Shown here piece after piece: positions 1 through 9,749 of a stretch of 64,000 nt of DNA. Within the stretch, counting starts at the first letter, position 1. Every line of letters starts with the position of its first letter. Both the position numbers and the translations under genes were made by a program. Source of the DNA: a virus; the IMG/VR virus record IMGVR_UViG_3300028569_001145, positions 1 through 64,000 of that record. One strand, 5' to 3'. The notes under the pieces were generated by a model that saw only the letters and a list, made by a program, of their open reading frames with translations, was not told the DNA's origin and did no database searches.

Positions 1-2
1 GA

Positions 3-341
3 GCAATCTCTTTAATGTGGAATCAACGTTCAGTAGATACATTCTTAGGTTTACCGTTCAACATTGCTTCTTATGGATTACTACTTGAAATCATTGCTAA
101 GATGATTAATATGGTACCTGATGAATTGATTGGTAACTTAGGTGATACACATTTATATTTGAATCACATTGAACAGGCAAAAGAACAAATTGGTAGAACC
201 TCATTTAAATTACCTACTTTGAAAATCGAGGATGAAGTAAAATGGAAAGAAGGAGATTGTTTACCATCTTATTCAATTACTGATTTTATATTAGAAAATT
301 ACCAATCACATCCATCAATTAAAGCACCATTATCAAATTAA
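3..341 (+). CDS. thyA: Thymidylate synthase, C-terminal part (cut by window edge)
   Basis: The frame is open from base 3, so the gene starts before the window. The visible residues include WNQRSVDTFLGLPFNIASY and GDTHLYLNH, the dUMP-binding and C-terminal motifs of ThyA. The enzyme methylates dUMP to dTMP with methylene-tetrahydrofolate, a common phage step for making dTTP. The catalytic cysteine lies upstream and cannot be checked. It is followed by an Hpt-like and a dUTPase-like gene, so this end of the window is a nucleotide-metabolism block. Confidence 0.95.
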   Translation, partial: AISLMWNQRSVDTFLGLPFNIASYGLLLEIIAKMINMVPDELIGNLGDTHLYLNHIEQAKEQIGRTSFKLPTLKIEDEVKWKEGDCLPSYSITDFILENYQSHPSIKAPLSN

Positions 342-346
342 AAGTT

Positions 347-643
347 ATGACATACGAAAATTTTTTAAAAGTAATTACACAATTACAAGAACAAGACAAA
401 ATTCTAGACAATCTCTACAAAAACAAATTTGACTTGACTGAATTTGTTGATCCTTACCATGCAATAGTCACTATACTAATTAAGGAAATTTATGGAGAAG
501 AAGGATGCGATTGGTTTAGTTGGTATTGTTATGAGAATGACTTTGGAAATAAAGGACTAGTGGCATGGGATGCTGATAAAAATCCAATATGTCATAGTCA
601 TGAAACACTTTGGGAATATTTAGAAGAACTAAAAAATAAGTAA
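347..643 (+). CDS. Hypothetical protein, 98 aa
   Basis: Not recognised. A small acidic protein with an aromatic stretch EEGCDWFSWYCYEND near the middle and a LWEYLEEL C-terminus. It starts five bases after thyA and ends one base before the next gene, so it is co-transcribed. A similar layout (WWY..., then AWEDE..., then LYEYI) is seen in the protein at 25152, so the two may be distant paralogues. Confidence 0.75.
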   Translation: MTYENFLKVITQLQEQDKILDNLYKNKFDLTEFVDPYHAIVTILIKEIYGEEGCDWFSWYCYENDFGNKGLVAWDADKNPICHSHETLWEYLEELKNK

Positions 644-644
644 T

Positions 645-1151
645 ATGGTTTTATTTACAGAACAAGAAATTCAAGAACGAGTTAAATCACTAGGCATTCA
701 GGTTTCGTACCAAGCCAACCCGGAAGGTAAGCCCAGAGTCATGATTGGAGTCTTAAATGGAGCATTTATGTTCTTTAGTGACTTAGTTAGGAATATGGAG
801 GTTGATTGTGAAATTGACTTCATTCAGGTTAAATCTTACCAAAACCAACAGCAGTTTGATATTAAACTTTTAAAGGATATCAACGTTGAAATTGCCGGGA
901 AAGATGTCTATGTAGTAGATGATATTTTTGATTCGGGTAACACTATGAGATACTTGATAACCCATCTTCAAACCAGGAAACCTAAGTCAATTACTCCGGT
1001 TACCTTATTCAAAAGTAATTATTCTTATATGGAAAACCTAATTTACGGGTTTGAGTTAGCTGAGGAGTATTGGATTAGAGGGTATGGGTTAGATAATGTA
1101 GATGGTACTAAGAGAAACTTACGACACGTGGAAGGAACTATTTTCGAATAG
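645..1151 (+). CDS. hpt: Hypoxanthine phosphoribosyltransferase-like protein
   Basis: 168 aa type I phosphoribosyltransferase. The PRPP-binding motif VVDDIFDSGNT lies at residues 90-100, with the two acidic residues used by the family. The length and the N-terminal GVLNGAFMFFSDL segment fit Hpt-type enzymes, which convert hypoxanthine or guanine plus PRPP to the nucleotide. The role is purine salvage for phage DNA synthesis. Exact base specificity cannot be read from sequence; an orotate- or uracil-type enzyme is less likely. Confidence 0.82.
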   Translation: MVLFTEQEIQERVKSLGIQVSYQANPEGKPRVMIGVLNGAFMFFSDLVRNMEVDCEIDFIQVKSYQNQQQFDIKLLKDINVEIAGKDVYVVDDIFDSGNTMRYLITHLQTRKPKSITPVTLFKSNYSYMENLIYGFELAEEYWIRGYGLDNVDGTKRNLRHVEGTIFE

Positions 1152-1176
1152 TAAAGTGGGTTATGGGCTAGACAGA

Positions 1177-1185
1177 CTATTTATA
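1177..1185 (+). promoter_or_regulatory. Late-type promoter box CTATTTATA
   Basis: CTATTTATA ends four bases before the ATG at 1190. The surrounding CAGACTATTTATAATAGATG is identical in front of the endonuclease gene at 29861. Confidence 0.55.
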
Positions 1186-1189
1186 ATAG

Positions 1190-1999
1190 ATGGCATATGT
1201 TTATAGGCATATTAGATTAGATAAAAGAACCCCGTTCTATATCGGAATAGGATCTGACGAAGAGAAAAAATACTACCGTGCAAATACGAAAAGCGGTCGA
1301 AATAAAATTTGGAAAGACATTACAGATAAAACAGCCTATGAGGTGCAGGTAGTATTGGAGGGACTTACTTGGGAGGAAGCTTGCCTAAAAGAGGTTGAAT
1401 TTATAGAACTATACGGTAGGATAGACAAAAAAACAGGTACATTAGCTAATATGACGAAAGGCGGAGATGGTGTATTAGGCAGAGTAGATACAGAAGAAAG
1501 AAAACAAAAATGGAAAGAAAGCAGGAAAGGTTTTCGACATTCGGAAGCAGCCAAGCAGAAAATGAGTATGCAACATACCGGGAAAACACACTCCAGGGAA
1601 ACTAGGGAAAAGATAAGAGTAAACAAAAAACAAGATTGGCAAAACTTAAAACACCCCTTTAATAGCTTAGAATACAGGGAGCAAAAAAGAGAGCATATGA
1701 TTAGAAACAACCCAATGGCAAACCCGGAAATACGAACTAGGCATAAACAGGCTGTTGAAAAAAGAGAGTGGAAAGGAGGGACAGTTTTGAAAGACTTAAA
1801 TACAAAGCAAGTAACCTGTCCACACTGTAAAAAATCAGGAGGTTATATGAGTTTCAAGCAATTTCATTTTGATCGATGTGAAGCTTTTACTGGCATTAAG
1901 CATACAAAACCAGAATATACTTGTCCATATTGTAACAAAACTGGGAAAGGAGCTTCTAATATGCAACGGTGGCATTTTGAAAATTGCAAATACAAATAA
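1190..1999 (+). CDS. GIY-YIG homing endonuclease with NUMOD3 and zinc fingers
   Basis: 269 aa. The N-terminus YVYRHIRLDKRTPFYIGIG is a variant GIY-YIG core. The centre has NUMOD3-type DNA-binding repeats (SEAAKQKMSMQHTGKTHS). The C-terminus carries two Cys/His modules (CPHCKKSGGYMSFKQFHFDRC and CPYCNKTGK...HFENC). It is a free-standing mobile gene between hpt and the dUTPase-like gene with its own CTATTTATA box. Its 3' end supplies the TTG (-33) of the promoter for the next gene. Confidence 0.85.
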   Translation: MAYVYRHIRLDKRTPFYIGIGSDEEKKYYRANTKSGRNKIWKDITDKTAYEVQVVLEGLTWEEACLKEVEFIELYGRIDKKTGTLANMTKGGDGVLGRVDTEERKQKWKESRKGFRHSEAAKQKMSMQHTGKTHSRETREKIRVNKKQDWQNLKHPFNSLEYREQKREHMIRNNPMANPEIRTRHKQAVEKREWKGGTVLKDLNTKQVTCPHCKKSGGYMSFKQFHFDRCEAFTGIKHTKPEYTCPYCNKTGKGASNMQRWHFENCKYK

Positions 2000-2014
2000 A
2001 ATTTCTTATATTAA
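1984..2014 (+). promoter_or_regulatory. Bacteroidota-type promoter
   Basis: TTG at 1984-1986, 20-base spacer, TATATTA at 2007-2013; ATG follows at 2018. The -33 box lies inside the last codons of the endonuclease gene. Confidence 0.7.
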
Positions 2015-2017
2015 AGT

Positions 2018-2524
2018 ATGTTAACAGCCAAGCAAATATTAGACCAAGGGATTGTAATCCCATCCCCCTATTCAAAACCAGCACAGGTTGGTATTGATTT
2101 ATCATTAGCATCAGTTCATAAATGCACTGCCGGATCTTCTGTCTACCAAGATAAGACTCATATTGACCCAACTGGGTTCTTTGAAGAGAAAACTTACATG
2201 GTTGATGGAAAGGAATGTTGGATGCTTGAACCAGGCACTTATGCAATTACCTTTAACGAAGGGTGTAAAATTCCTGCTAATGCAGCAGCATTTATTATAC
2301 ACCGAAGTAGTCTTTACAGGACAGGTACTTCAATCACCTCCCCGGTCTGGGATCCAGGTTTTGAAACTGAGAAGATGGGCACTGTTATGATTGTGAATGT
2401 TAAGCTCATAGTTGAAAGAAATGCAAGAGTAGCTCAAATGATTGTTCACGAAACACAAGAAGATGCTAACCTCTATCAGGGGCAGTGGCAGGGCGGTACT
2501 CATTCATGGGAAAAAGCAAAATAA
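2018..2524 (+). CDS. dUTPase / dCTP deaminase family protein
   Basis: 168 aa of the Dcd/dUTPase trimeric fold. HRSSLYRTG (95-103) matches the HRSSLAR-type phosphate-binding motif and WDPGFET (111-117) the DPG(W/F/Y) motif; a Gln-rich C-terminal tail (YQGQWQGG) fits Dcd-like proteins. The ITLE motif of classical dCTP deaminase reads VMIVN here, so dUTP hydrolysis seems more likely than deamination. Either way it lowers dUTP and feeds dUMP to ThyA, whose gene is nearby. It has its own promoter, four bases from the ATG. Confidence 0.8.
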   Translation: MLTAKQILDQGIVIPSPYSKPAQVGIDLSLASVHKCTAGSSVYQDKTHIDPTGFFEEKTYMVDGKECWMLEPGTYAITFNEGCKIPANAAAFIIHRSSLYRTGTSITSPVWDPGFETEKMGTVMIVNVKLIVERNARVAQMIVHETQEDANLYQGQWQGGTHSWEKAK

Positions 2525-2528
2525 TAAG

Positions 2529-2537
2529 CTATTTATA
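2529..2537 (+). promoter_or_regulatory. Late-type promoter box CTATTTATA
   Basis: Exactly four bases separate the box from the ATG at 2542, the most common spacing of this motif in the window. Confidence 0.55.
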
Positions 2538-2541
2538 ACAT

Positions 2542-2922
2542 ATGAAACTTTCAGAATTTAAACAGCTTATTAAGCAGTCTATACTAGAAGAAAAAGAAAA
2601 AGAAAAGAACGCTTCTGGTGCAATGACTCCTGAGGAAGAAAAAATGGTTGCTGATTATGAAGAAGAGCAAGATGCTAAGCATACTTTAGGTAAAGAAGAA
2701 CCTATGGAAGAAGCTAGGGTATCTCCTGATATCCGTGTTGCTTATTTAGTACAAATTTTAGATCGTGTTTGGTATATGGGTAAAGGTAATAATACTATCG
2801 ATTTTGAATCTTTAGCTCAATCACTTATTAACGATATGTTTGATGAAGAGACTATGGAAGAAGATGTTATTGCTGAAGCAGAAAAAATCGTTACTGCCTG
2901 GAATTCTAAAAAGCAATTATAA
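2542..2922 (+). CDS. Hypothetical acidic protein, possible virion component
   Basis: 126 aa, strongly acidic, not recognised. The N-terminus MKLSEFKQLIKQSILEE is an amphipathic helix resembling those at 29549, 50398 and inside 44465. A late-type box four bases upstream suggests late expression, unlike its replication-gene neighbours, so a virion or scaffold role is possible but unproven. It ends with a rho-independent terminator. Confidence 0.75.
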   Translation: MKLSEFKQLIKQSILEEKEKEKNASGAMTPEEEKMVADYEEEQDAKHTLGKEEPMEEARVSPDIRVAYLVQILDRVWYMGKGNNTIDFESLAQSLINDMFDEETMEEDVIAEAEKIVTAWNSKKQL

Positions 2923-2949
2923 AAAATAAAGTCAAAATTATCCTGAAAG

Positions 2950-2975
2950 AGCCCTTGCAAGTTGAGGGCTTTTTT
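2950..2975 (+). terminator. Rho-independent terminator
   Basis: AGCCCT (2950-2955) pairs with AGGGCT (2965-2970) and is followed by a T run to 2975. The TTG box of the next promoter (2955-2957) lies at the loop edge. Confidence 0.8.
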
Positions 2976-2985
2976 CATATATTTA
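2955..2985 (+). promoter_or_regulatory. Bacteroidota-type promoter inside the terminator
   Basis: TTG at 2955-2957, 20-base spacer made of the terminator's loop, 3' arm and T run, then TATATTTA at 2978-2985. The ATG of the polymerase gene begins at 2990. Confidence 0.75.
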
Positions 2986-2989
2986 GTCA

Positions 2990-5326
2990 ATGGTTATCGA
3001 AAAAAAGTACTACCTTGTTGATGATAAAGAGAAAGTAAATCTACTCATCCAACATATTAACGAAAAAGAAATAATTGCTTACGATACAGAAACTACTACT
3101 CTTAACCCACGTAAAGGAAAGATAGTAGGATTTTCAGTATCCGGAGAAGAAGGAGTAGGCTTTTATATGCCTACTATGGTTTGGAATGTAGAATCAGAAT
3201 CCTTAGAAGAATGTACCATTGAAGGTGTTGGTTGCAATAAAATAGCTAAGAAACTTATTGCAATGCTGGTTGGAAAGAAGCTTGTGATGCATAATGCTTC
3301 ATTTGACTGCCGGTATACTCAGAACTTTTACGGGGTTAACTTACTACCCTCTCTATGGGTTGATACTGCCCTTCTGGTTCATACAGTGAAAGAAGAAGGA
3401 GCATTTGGATATGGAGCTAGTCCTTTTGGATTAAAAACAATTGCAATCATGATTCAAGATAAGATTGGATTGAATGTGGCAGAAGCAGCCAACCAAGAAC
3501 AATTAAACCTAAAAGCTTCTATTAAAGAGAATGGCGGGGCAATCACTAAAGATAATTTTGAAATTTATAAAGCAGATATTAACCTCTTAAGTGAGTATGC
3601 TGCTGCAGATACAGACTTAACCTTGCGTATCTGTAATTACTTTCTACCGGTTTTAAAAGGGGAAGGCCTGGAGAAATTCTTTTTTGAAGAGGAGGTTATG
3701 CCCCTTTATAGAGAAGTAACTGTGCCGATGGAGATCAAAGGGATAGCCCTTGATATACCTCTGATAGAAAAGACTAGGGATGATATTATGGCCGATCAAG
3801 AACGTTACCGTAAGTTAGTTCTAGAAGAGCTTTTAAAACTACCTAAGGTTAAGGAATGGGTCATTGATACTGCCTTAAAAGAGTTTCCTCCTGGACATAA
3901 AGGCAAATGGGCACAGACTTTGGTTGAGCTTTACGGCCTACCTATGCCTAAGACTGCCCGGGGAGTATCTTTGAAAGAAGCTAATATTTTAGCTCTAGAA
4001 GAACATCCGGTAAGAGAGTACCTACTTACAGCAGACTTGAGCCATTTACAAGAAGAAGTTGTGGTTAGAGTATCTATGAAGCTTTGGAAAGACTCTAACG
4101 ACGGGGAGTTTATTAATATACAATCTAAAAAGCAGTTGGGTGAGATTGCATTTAACTACTTGAAAGAGAAGCCGTTATCTAAAACTGCTAAAGGACAGCC
4201 TCAATTTGACGACGATGTCATTCAAGTTTTATCAGACAAATACGAGTGGTGCAAGAACCTACGTATCTACAATAAGCTTTTAAAGATTAAATCTACCTAC
4301 ATAGATCGATTTTACCAAGCAGCCGAAGATGGACGCTTCTACCCGTACTTTAAACAGAATGGAACTGTGTCTGGAAGATACGGTTCAGACCTACAACAGT
4401 TACCTAAGCCTAAAGAGGATGGGGAAGCTGATCCTCTAATCGTTAAGTATAACAACGAAATTAGAGCATTTTTTATTGCAGATGATGGATATTTATTTAT
4501 TGATAATGACTTTGAGTCTCTTGAACCTCACATCTTTGCCTCTATTTCAAATGATGCAAACCTTCAAGAGATCTTCAACCAAGGACACGATTTCTACTCT
4601 ACTGTCGCTATTCGAACTGAAAAGCTAGACGAGCAGAGAGACAAGTACCCCGACGGAGTTTCAGCCGATAAAAAGGCTCCTAACTTCCTAAAGAAGCTTG
4701 ATGCACCTAAAAGGAACCAAGCAAAAGCATATTCCTTAGGAGTTGCTTATGGAATGTCTCCTTATGCATTAGCAATGTCTTTAGGAGTATCTCAAGAAGA
4801 AGGAAACAGGCTTCACCAAGGTTACATGGAAGGATTTCCTGGGGTTGCTCAATGGGTTGAAAACTCAAGAGCATTGTTTAAAAAGCACGGTTACATTAGA
4901 AACCAAGTAGGACGAATCAGACACTTAGAAAGAGGGAAAGTTGTTTACGACAAATTCGGGGAAAAGATTATGGACTGGAAGTTTAGAAACGAACTAGCTA
5001 AAGAAGCAGGAGGAGAGCAAGTAAAGCAATACTACGGTGATTATAAAAACGCACTTAATAACTGCTTAAACTTCCAGATTCAATCACTAGCAGCTTCTGT
5101 AGTTAACCGAGCAGCTTTGAACATCAACAGGGAGTTTCAAGCCCGGGGATGGGATGGGCAGGTTATAGCCCAGATACATGACCAGTTGATTATTGGCATT
5201 AAGGAAGAATTAGCCGAAGAAGCTAAATGGGTTGTAAAAGACATTATGGAGAATACAACCAAACTTCCAGGAGTGACTTTAAAAGCACCGCCAGAAATTT
5301 CTAAAAATTTCCGCGATGGACATTAA
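2990..5326 (+). CDS. Family A DNA polymerase with 3'-5' exonuclease
   Basis: 778 aa replicative polymerase. The exonuclease domain has DTE (32-34), NASFD (102-106) and Y203-D207, a DEDDy set. In the polymerase domain motif A is DFESLEPH with catalytic D507 and steric-gate E512, motif B is R575...K579 to YG, and motif C is IHDQL with D731 followed by Q732 where HDE is usual. There is no 5' nuclease domain, as in other phage Pol A enzymes. It has its own promoter and is not coupled to the next gene. The Gln in motif C is the one unusual active-site residue. Confidence 0.96.
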   Translation: MVIEKKYYLVDDKEKVNLLIQHINEKEIIAYDTETTTLNPRKGKIVGFSVSGEEGVGFYMPTMVWNVESESLEECTIEGVGCNKIAKKLIAMLVGKKLVMHNASFDCRYTQNFYGVNLLPSLWVDTALLVHTVKEEGAFGYGASPFGLKTIAIMIQDKIGLNVAEAANQEQLNLKASIKENGGAITKDNFEIYKADINLLSEYAAADTDLTLRICNYFLPVLKGEGLEKFFFEEEVMPLYREVTVPMEIKGIALDIPLIEKTRDDIMADQERYRKLVLEELLKLPKVKEWVIDTALKEFPPGHKGKWAQTLVELYGLPMPKTARGVSLKEANILALEEHPVREYLLTADLSHLQEEVVVRVSMKLWKDSNDGEFINIQSKKQLGEIAFNYLKEKPLSKTAKGQPQFDDDVIQVLSDKYEWCKNLRIYNKLLKIKSTYIDRFYQAAEDGRFYPYFKQNGTVSGRYGSDLQQLPKPKEDGEADPLIVKYNNEIRAFFIADDGYLFIDNDFESLEPHIFASISNDANLQEIFNQGHDFYSTVAIRTEKLDEQRDKYPDGVSADKKAPNFLKKLDAPKRNQAKAYSLGVAYGMSPYALAMSLGVSQEEGNRLHQGYMEGFPGVAQWVENSRALFKKHGYIRNQVGRIRHLERGKVVYDKFGEKIMDWKFRNELAKEAGGEQVKQYYGDYKNALNNCLNFQIQSLAASVVNRAALNINREFQARGWDGQVIAQIHDQLIIGIKEELAEEAKWVVKDIMENTTKLPGVTLKAPPEISKNFRDGH

Positions 5327-5331
5327 TTAAG

Positions 5332-5361
5332 TTGCATTTAAAAATAAAAGTTCCTATATTA
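5332..5361 (+). promoter_or_regulatory. Bacteroidota-type promoter for the chaperonin operon
   Basis: TTG (in GTTGC) at 5332-5334, 20-base spacer, TATATTA at 5355-5361; first ATG at 5372. Confidence 0.7.
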
Positions 5362-5371
5362 ATATTAAGTT

Positions 5372-5659
5372 ATGAGTAATACAGAAAAAAATTCAAACAT
5401 TTTTACAATTACAGATCCTGTTTTAGAACCATACTACATTCAGTATGATCAATCTTGCTACACAGCAATCAAGAAAATTACAGCAGGCAATTCAGGCCGG
5501 GTACGTGACTCTATCTTAGGGTACTACGGCGGGTTAGACAGATGCTTAAATGCTATTGCGGAAGATTCTATTAAGAATCAGAACTATGACTCTATAGCAT
5601 CTTATGTTACTACCTACAAAAATCGCATTGAAGAAATAAAACAAATTAAAATACAATGA
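5372..5659 (+). CDS. Hypothetical protein, 95 aa, first gene of the groESL operon
   Basis: Not recognised. Has two tyrosine-rich segments (EPYYIQYDQSCYTAIKK and GYYGGLDRCLNAIAED). Its stop overlaps the groES start (ATGA), so the two are translationally coupled. Position suggests a link to protein folding or simply operon membership. Confidence 0.75.
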   Translation: MSNTEKNSNIFTITDPVLEPYYIQYDQSCYTAIKKITAGNSGRVRDSILGYYGGLDRCLNAIAEDSIKNQNYDSIASYVTTYKNRIEEIKQIKIQ

Positions 5660-5973
5660 AGTTAAACGCAATTTATAACGCAGTCATTCTCAAACCTTAT
5701 GAGTTTGAAGAAGAAAAGTACGGTAACATTATAGTACCGGACTTAGGAAATGAAAAGAACAAAATTGGCCAGGTAGTCTCTGTAGGAGATGGAGTTACTG
5801 TCGCAGGAGTAGGTTTTGTATCAACCAAAGTAAAAATTGGGGATATTGCCGTCCTTCCGACTATGGGCTTTACTCGCTTTGAATTTAAAGGTGAAGAATA
5901 CTTTATTGGCCCTGAGAATCAGCTTCTAGCTATTATTACAGAAGAGGAACTTGAAATAACAACACCATTTTAA
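5656..5973 (+). CDS. groES: GroES-like co-chaperonin
   Basis: 105 aa. The beta-barrel pattern fits Cpn10: N-terminal YNAVILKPYEFEEEKYGNI, a mobile-loop region (IIVPDLGNEKNKIGQV), and a C-terminal EEYFIGPENQLLAII strand. It should cap the GroEL-like ring encoded immediately downstream, four bases away. The mobile loop differs from bacterial GroES, so it is probably tuned to the phage's own GroEL. Confidence 0.85.
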   Translation: MKLNAIYNAVILKPYEFEEEKYGNIIVPDLGNEKNKIGQVVSVGDGVTVAGVGFVSTKVKIGDIAVLPTMGFTRFEFKGEEYFIGPENQLLAIITEEELEITTPF

Positions 5974-7592
<1,619 letters not shown>

Positions 7593-7593
<1 letters not shown>

Positions 7594-7901
7594 TGGTTAC
7601 AATTGGAAAACTAATTCAAATTCAGGGAGAATTTTTCGAAGTAGTACGTATTCTAAGAATAGGTATCGGTAAGGTTCTCCCTCTTGAATTGATTGAAGAA
7701 GGTAAGAGGTTCTGGCATGCTGAAAAAGTATTTAAACAGCAGGACCATTACTACTTTGTAAATGAAGTTAAATCAATAGAACCGATCACAGATGACGAAG
7801 ACAGAAATACAAGAGAAACTACAACTGATAGCACAGAGAACACCGCCGGGGGACAGATGGACCTTGGAAGGGGAGACAGAGATCAGGAAGAGCATAACTG
7901 A
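7593..7901 (+). CDS. Hypothetical protein, 102 aa, long overlap with next gene
   Basis: Not recognised. Residues 1-65 look like a compact folded domain (GKLIQIQGEFFEVVRILRI...). Residues 66-102 lie over the next gene in another frame and are low-complexity, acidic and Thr-rich. It starts on the last base of the groEL stop. The true product may end near 7800 or continue into the next frame by a +1 shift. Confidence 0.6.
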
Positions 7902-8058
7902 TGCTTTGGAGGCTTATTACCAAAAAGCTACTGTAAAACCAATTGCCTATCGCCTGGAGCCTTTGCAGGGGAAGCTATTTGCAATAAGAACCAGTGAGGT
8001 AGAAATACCAGAAGAACAACCAAAGCAATATTCAATTTACGGAGATTACGAATTATAA
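7792..8058 (+). CDS. Hypothetical protein, 88 aa
   Basis: Not recognised. Begins 110 bases inside the preceding frame. The sequence (TEIQEKLQLIAQ..., then ITDALEAYYQKATVKPIAYR) reads as a normal protein through the whole overlap, so this frame is the better supported one there. Confidence 0.65.
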   Translation: MTKTEIQEKLQLIAQRTPPGDRWTLEGETEIRKSITDALEAYYQKATVKPIAYRLEPLQGKLFAIRTSEVEIPEEQPKQYSIYGDYEL

Positions 8059-8065
8059 AAACATT

Positions 8066-8311
8066 ATGAAGAATCAAGATTTAAAAATTAACATTGACTT
8101 AAAAAACACTCGCCCGGTAACCTCACCAGAAGGCAATCACGTCTTTGCTGAAGGAATGATCCTACGGAAAGTATCCCGCTTTGTAGCCGGAACTGATGAA
8201 GATGCTGTAATGCCTATCCCGGTATTCTACGATGTACAGACAGGGAAGATCTTATTAGATACCTTACCTAAGGATTTAAGAGAGGAGTACGAGAGTGAGC
8301 AGGAAGATTAA
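8066..8311 (+). CDS. Hypothetical protein, 81 aa
   Basis: Not recognised. Mixed charge, with a predicted beta-rich centre (GNHVFAEGMILRKVSRFV...VMPIPVFYD). Overlaps the next gene by 17 bases. Eight bases after the previous stop, so part of the groEL-nuclease operon. Confidence 0.7.
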   Translation: MKNQDLKINIDLKNTRPVTSPEGNHVFAEGMILRKVSRFVAGTDEDAVMPIPVFYDVQTGKILLDTLPKDLREEYESEQED

Positions 8312-8555
8312 TTACACAGGCTTTACACCAGACTCAGTAGTTGATTCTATTTTAAATAAGTTTGTTGATAGAGCTGAGATGGGCTTTACTAAATACAACA
8401 ATACCTTAGATAGAAAAGACTTATCTAAACTTGAATGGATTAACCATGCCCAAGAGGAACTTATGGATGGGATCCTTTACCTACAGAAATTAAAGCAAGA
8501 GGTTTTAAATGAGCAAGAAGATTCCGGCAGTAGTCAAGCAAATACAGAAGCATAA
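8295..8555 (+). CDS. Conserved small phage protein, 86 aa
   Basis: GTG start at 8295 inside the previous gene. The segment KYNNTLDRKDLSKLEW followed by INHAQEELMDGILYLQKL matches a small helical protein that I know from many unrelated phages; its function is unknown to me, though it resembles all-alpha NTP-pyrophosphohydrolase relatives. It overlaps the nuclease gene by 47 bases. Confidence 0.75.
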   Translation: MSRKINYTGFTPDSVVDSILNKFVDRAEMGFTKYNNTLDRKDLSKLEWINHAQEELMDGILYLQKLKQEVLNEQEDSGSSQANTEA

Positions 8556-9459
8556 ACTAGCCGAAATAGACTATAAGACTCAAAAGAACATTTCTTTTTC
8601 ACAACTGCAGATGTATTACCAGTGTCCCCATCAGTGGGACCTGGTATACAGGCAGGGTCATAAAGTCTACCGGCCAACCATTCACACGGTTTTTGGAACA
8701 TCGTTTCACGAAACAGTTCAAAACTGGTTGACTGTTATGTATGAAACTACTGCAGTGGAGGCAGATAAGATTGACCTGCATGAGTATCTTTATGAAAAAT
8801 TAAAGACAAACTACGTTTTAGAGTTAGGTAAGAATGAAAATAATCATTTTACTACCAAAGAAGAACTAGCCGAATTCCTAGAAGACGGAATAAAGATTCT
8901 AGATTTTTTAAGAAAGAATAGAAAAGCTTATTTTAACATCAAAGGATGGCATCTAGTCGGAATTGAAATACCAATCCTATTAACACCTAATTCAGATTAC
9001 CCGAATACCCTCTATAAAGGATTCCTTGATTTAGTTCTTTATAATGACAATACAGAATCATTCTACATTTACGATATCAAGACCTCAACCAGAGGATGGA
9101 CTGATAAAGAGAAAAAGGATGAGGTTAAGCCCATGCAGTTAATATTCTATAAGGAATATTTTAGCCAACAGTTTGGAGTTCCAACCGACAAAATAAATGT
9201 GGAATTTTTTATTGTTAAGAGGAAGATTTGGGAAGAGTCAGAGTTTGTTCAAAAGAGGGTGCAGCAATGGGTACCCCCCTCCGGCCCAATTAAGACTAAG
9301 AAGGCATTAGGGGTTATAGATGAGTTTATCAAAACCTGTTTTAACCTTGATGGCACAATGATAGACAAGGTGCATGATAAGAAGCCTTCGGACACAGCTT
9401 GTCGTTGGTGTGCATTCAAAGACCGGCCGGATTTATGTGACCGGGGGCAGGGAAAATAA
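8509..9459 (+). CDS. PD-(D/E)XK exonuclease, Cas4/RecB-like
   Basis: 316 aa. FSQLQMYYQCPHQWDL is the family's N-terminal helix with its first Cys. FGTSFHETVQNWL gives the GxxxH motif. GFLDLVLY...YIYDIKTST holds the catalytic D and the D-x-K pair. The end CRWCAFKDRPDLC supplies the other cysteines for an Fe-S cluster as in Cas4/AddB. The role is probably processing DNA ends in recombination-dependent replication. A second nuclease of this superfamily is at 63060. Confidence 0.85.
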   Translation: MSKKIPAVVKQIQKHKLAEIDYKTQKNISFSQLQMYYQCPHQWDLVYRQGHKVYRPTIHTVFGTSFHETVQNWLTVMYETTAVEADKIDLHEYLYEKLKTNYVLELGKNENNHFTTKEELAEFLEDGIKILDFLRKNRKAYFNIKGWHLVGIEIPILLTPNSDYPNTLYKGFLDLVLYNDNTESFYIYDIKTSTRGWTDKEKKDEVKPMQLIFYKEYFSQQFGVPTDKINVEFFIVKRKIWEESEFVQKRVQQWVPPSGPIKTKKALGVIDEFIKTCFNLDGTMIDKVHDKKPSDTACRWCAFKDRPDLCDRGQGK

Positions 9460-9512
9460 TCGAAATTTAGACCGCATTTTTCTACCCCTATATATTTATA
9501 TGTATAGACATT

Positions 9513-9704
9513 ATGAGTACAGTTACTAAAAAAAAGCCCACAGTCCTAACCTCGGTGAAGGTCGACTCGGACAAGTTCAATGACTTTAAAGTAGAATGTG
9601 TGAGAGATAAATTCACACTAACACAATTGGTGAACAAATGCATGGACCTTTATTTGAATGATGAGTCATTCAAGAACGCTATTTTAAATTACAAAGAAGG
9701 TTAA
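9513..9704 (+). CDS. Ribbon-helix-helix protein
   Basis: 63 aa. TVLTSVKVDSDKFNDFKVEC then FTLTQLVNKCMDLYLND fits an Arc/MetJ-type ribbon-helix-helix: one beta strand that reads DNA as a dimer, followed by two helices. Probably a phage transcriptional regulator. An AT-rich stretch TATATATTTATATG lies 20-30 bases upstream and resembles the late box. Confidence 0.65.
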   Translation: MSTVTKKKPTVLTSVKVDSDKFNDFKVECVRDKFTLTQLVNKCMDLYLNDESFKNAILNYKEG

Positions 9705-9711
9705 AAAGAAT

Positions 9712-9741
9712 TTGCCTTCGGACAAAAATTAGTTATATTTA
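9712..9741 (+). promoter_or_regulatory. Bacteroidota-type promoter for the glycan cassette
   Basis: TTG at 9712-9714, 19-base spacer, TATATTTA at 9734-9741; ATG at 9750. This is the entry promoter of a long run of overlapping sugar genes. Confidence 0.7.
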
Positions 9742-9749
9742 AGTAAATT

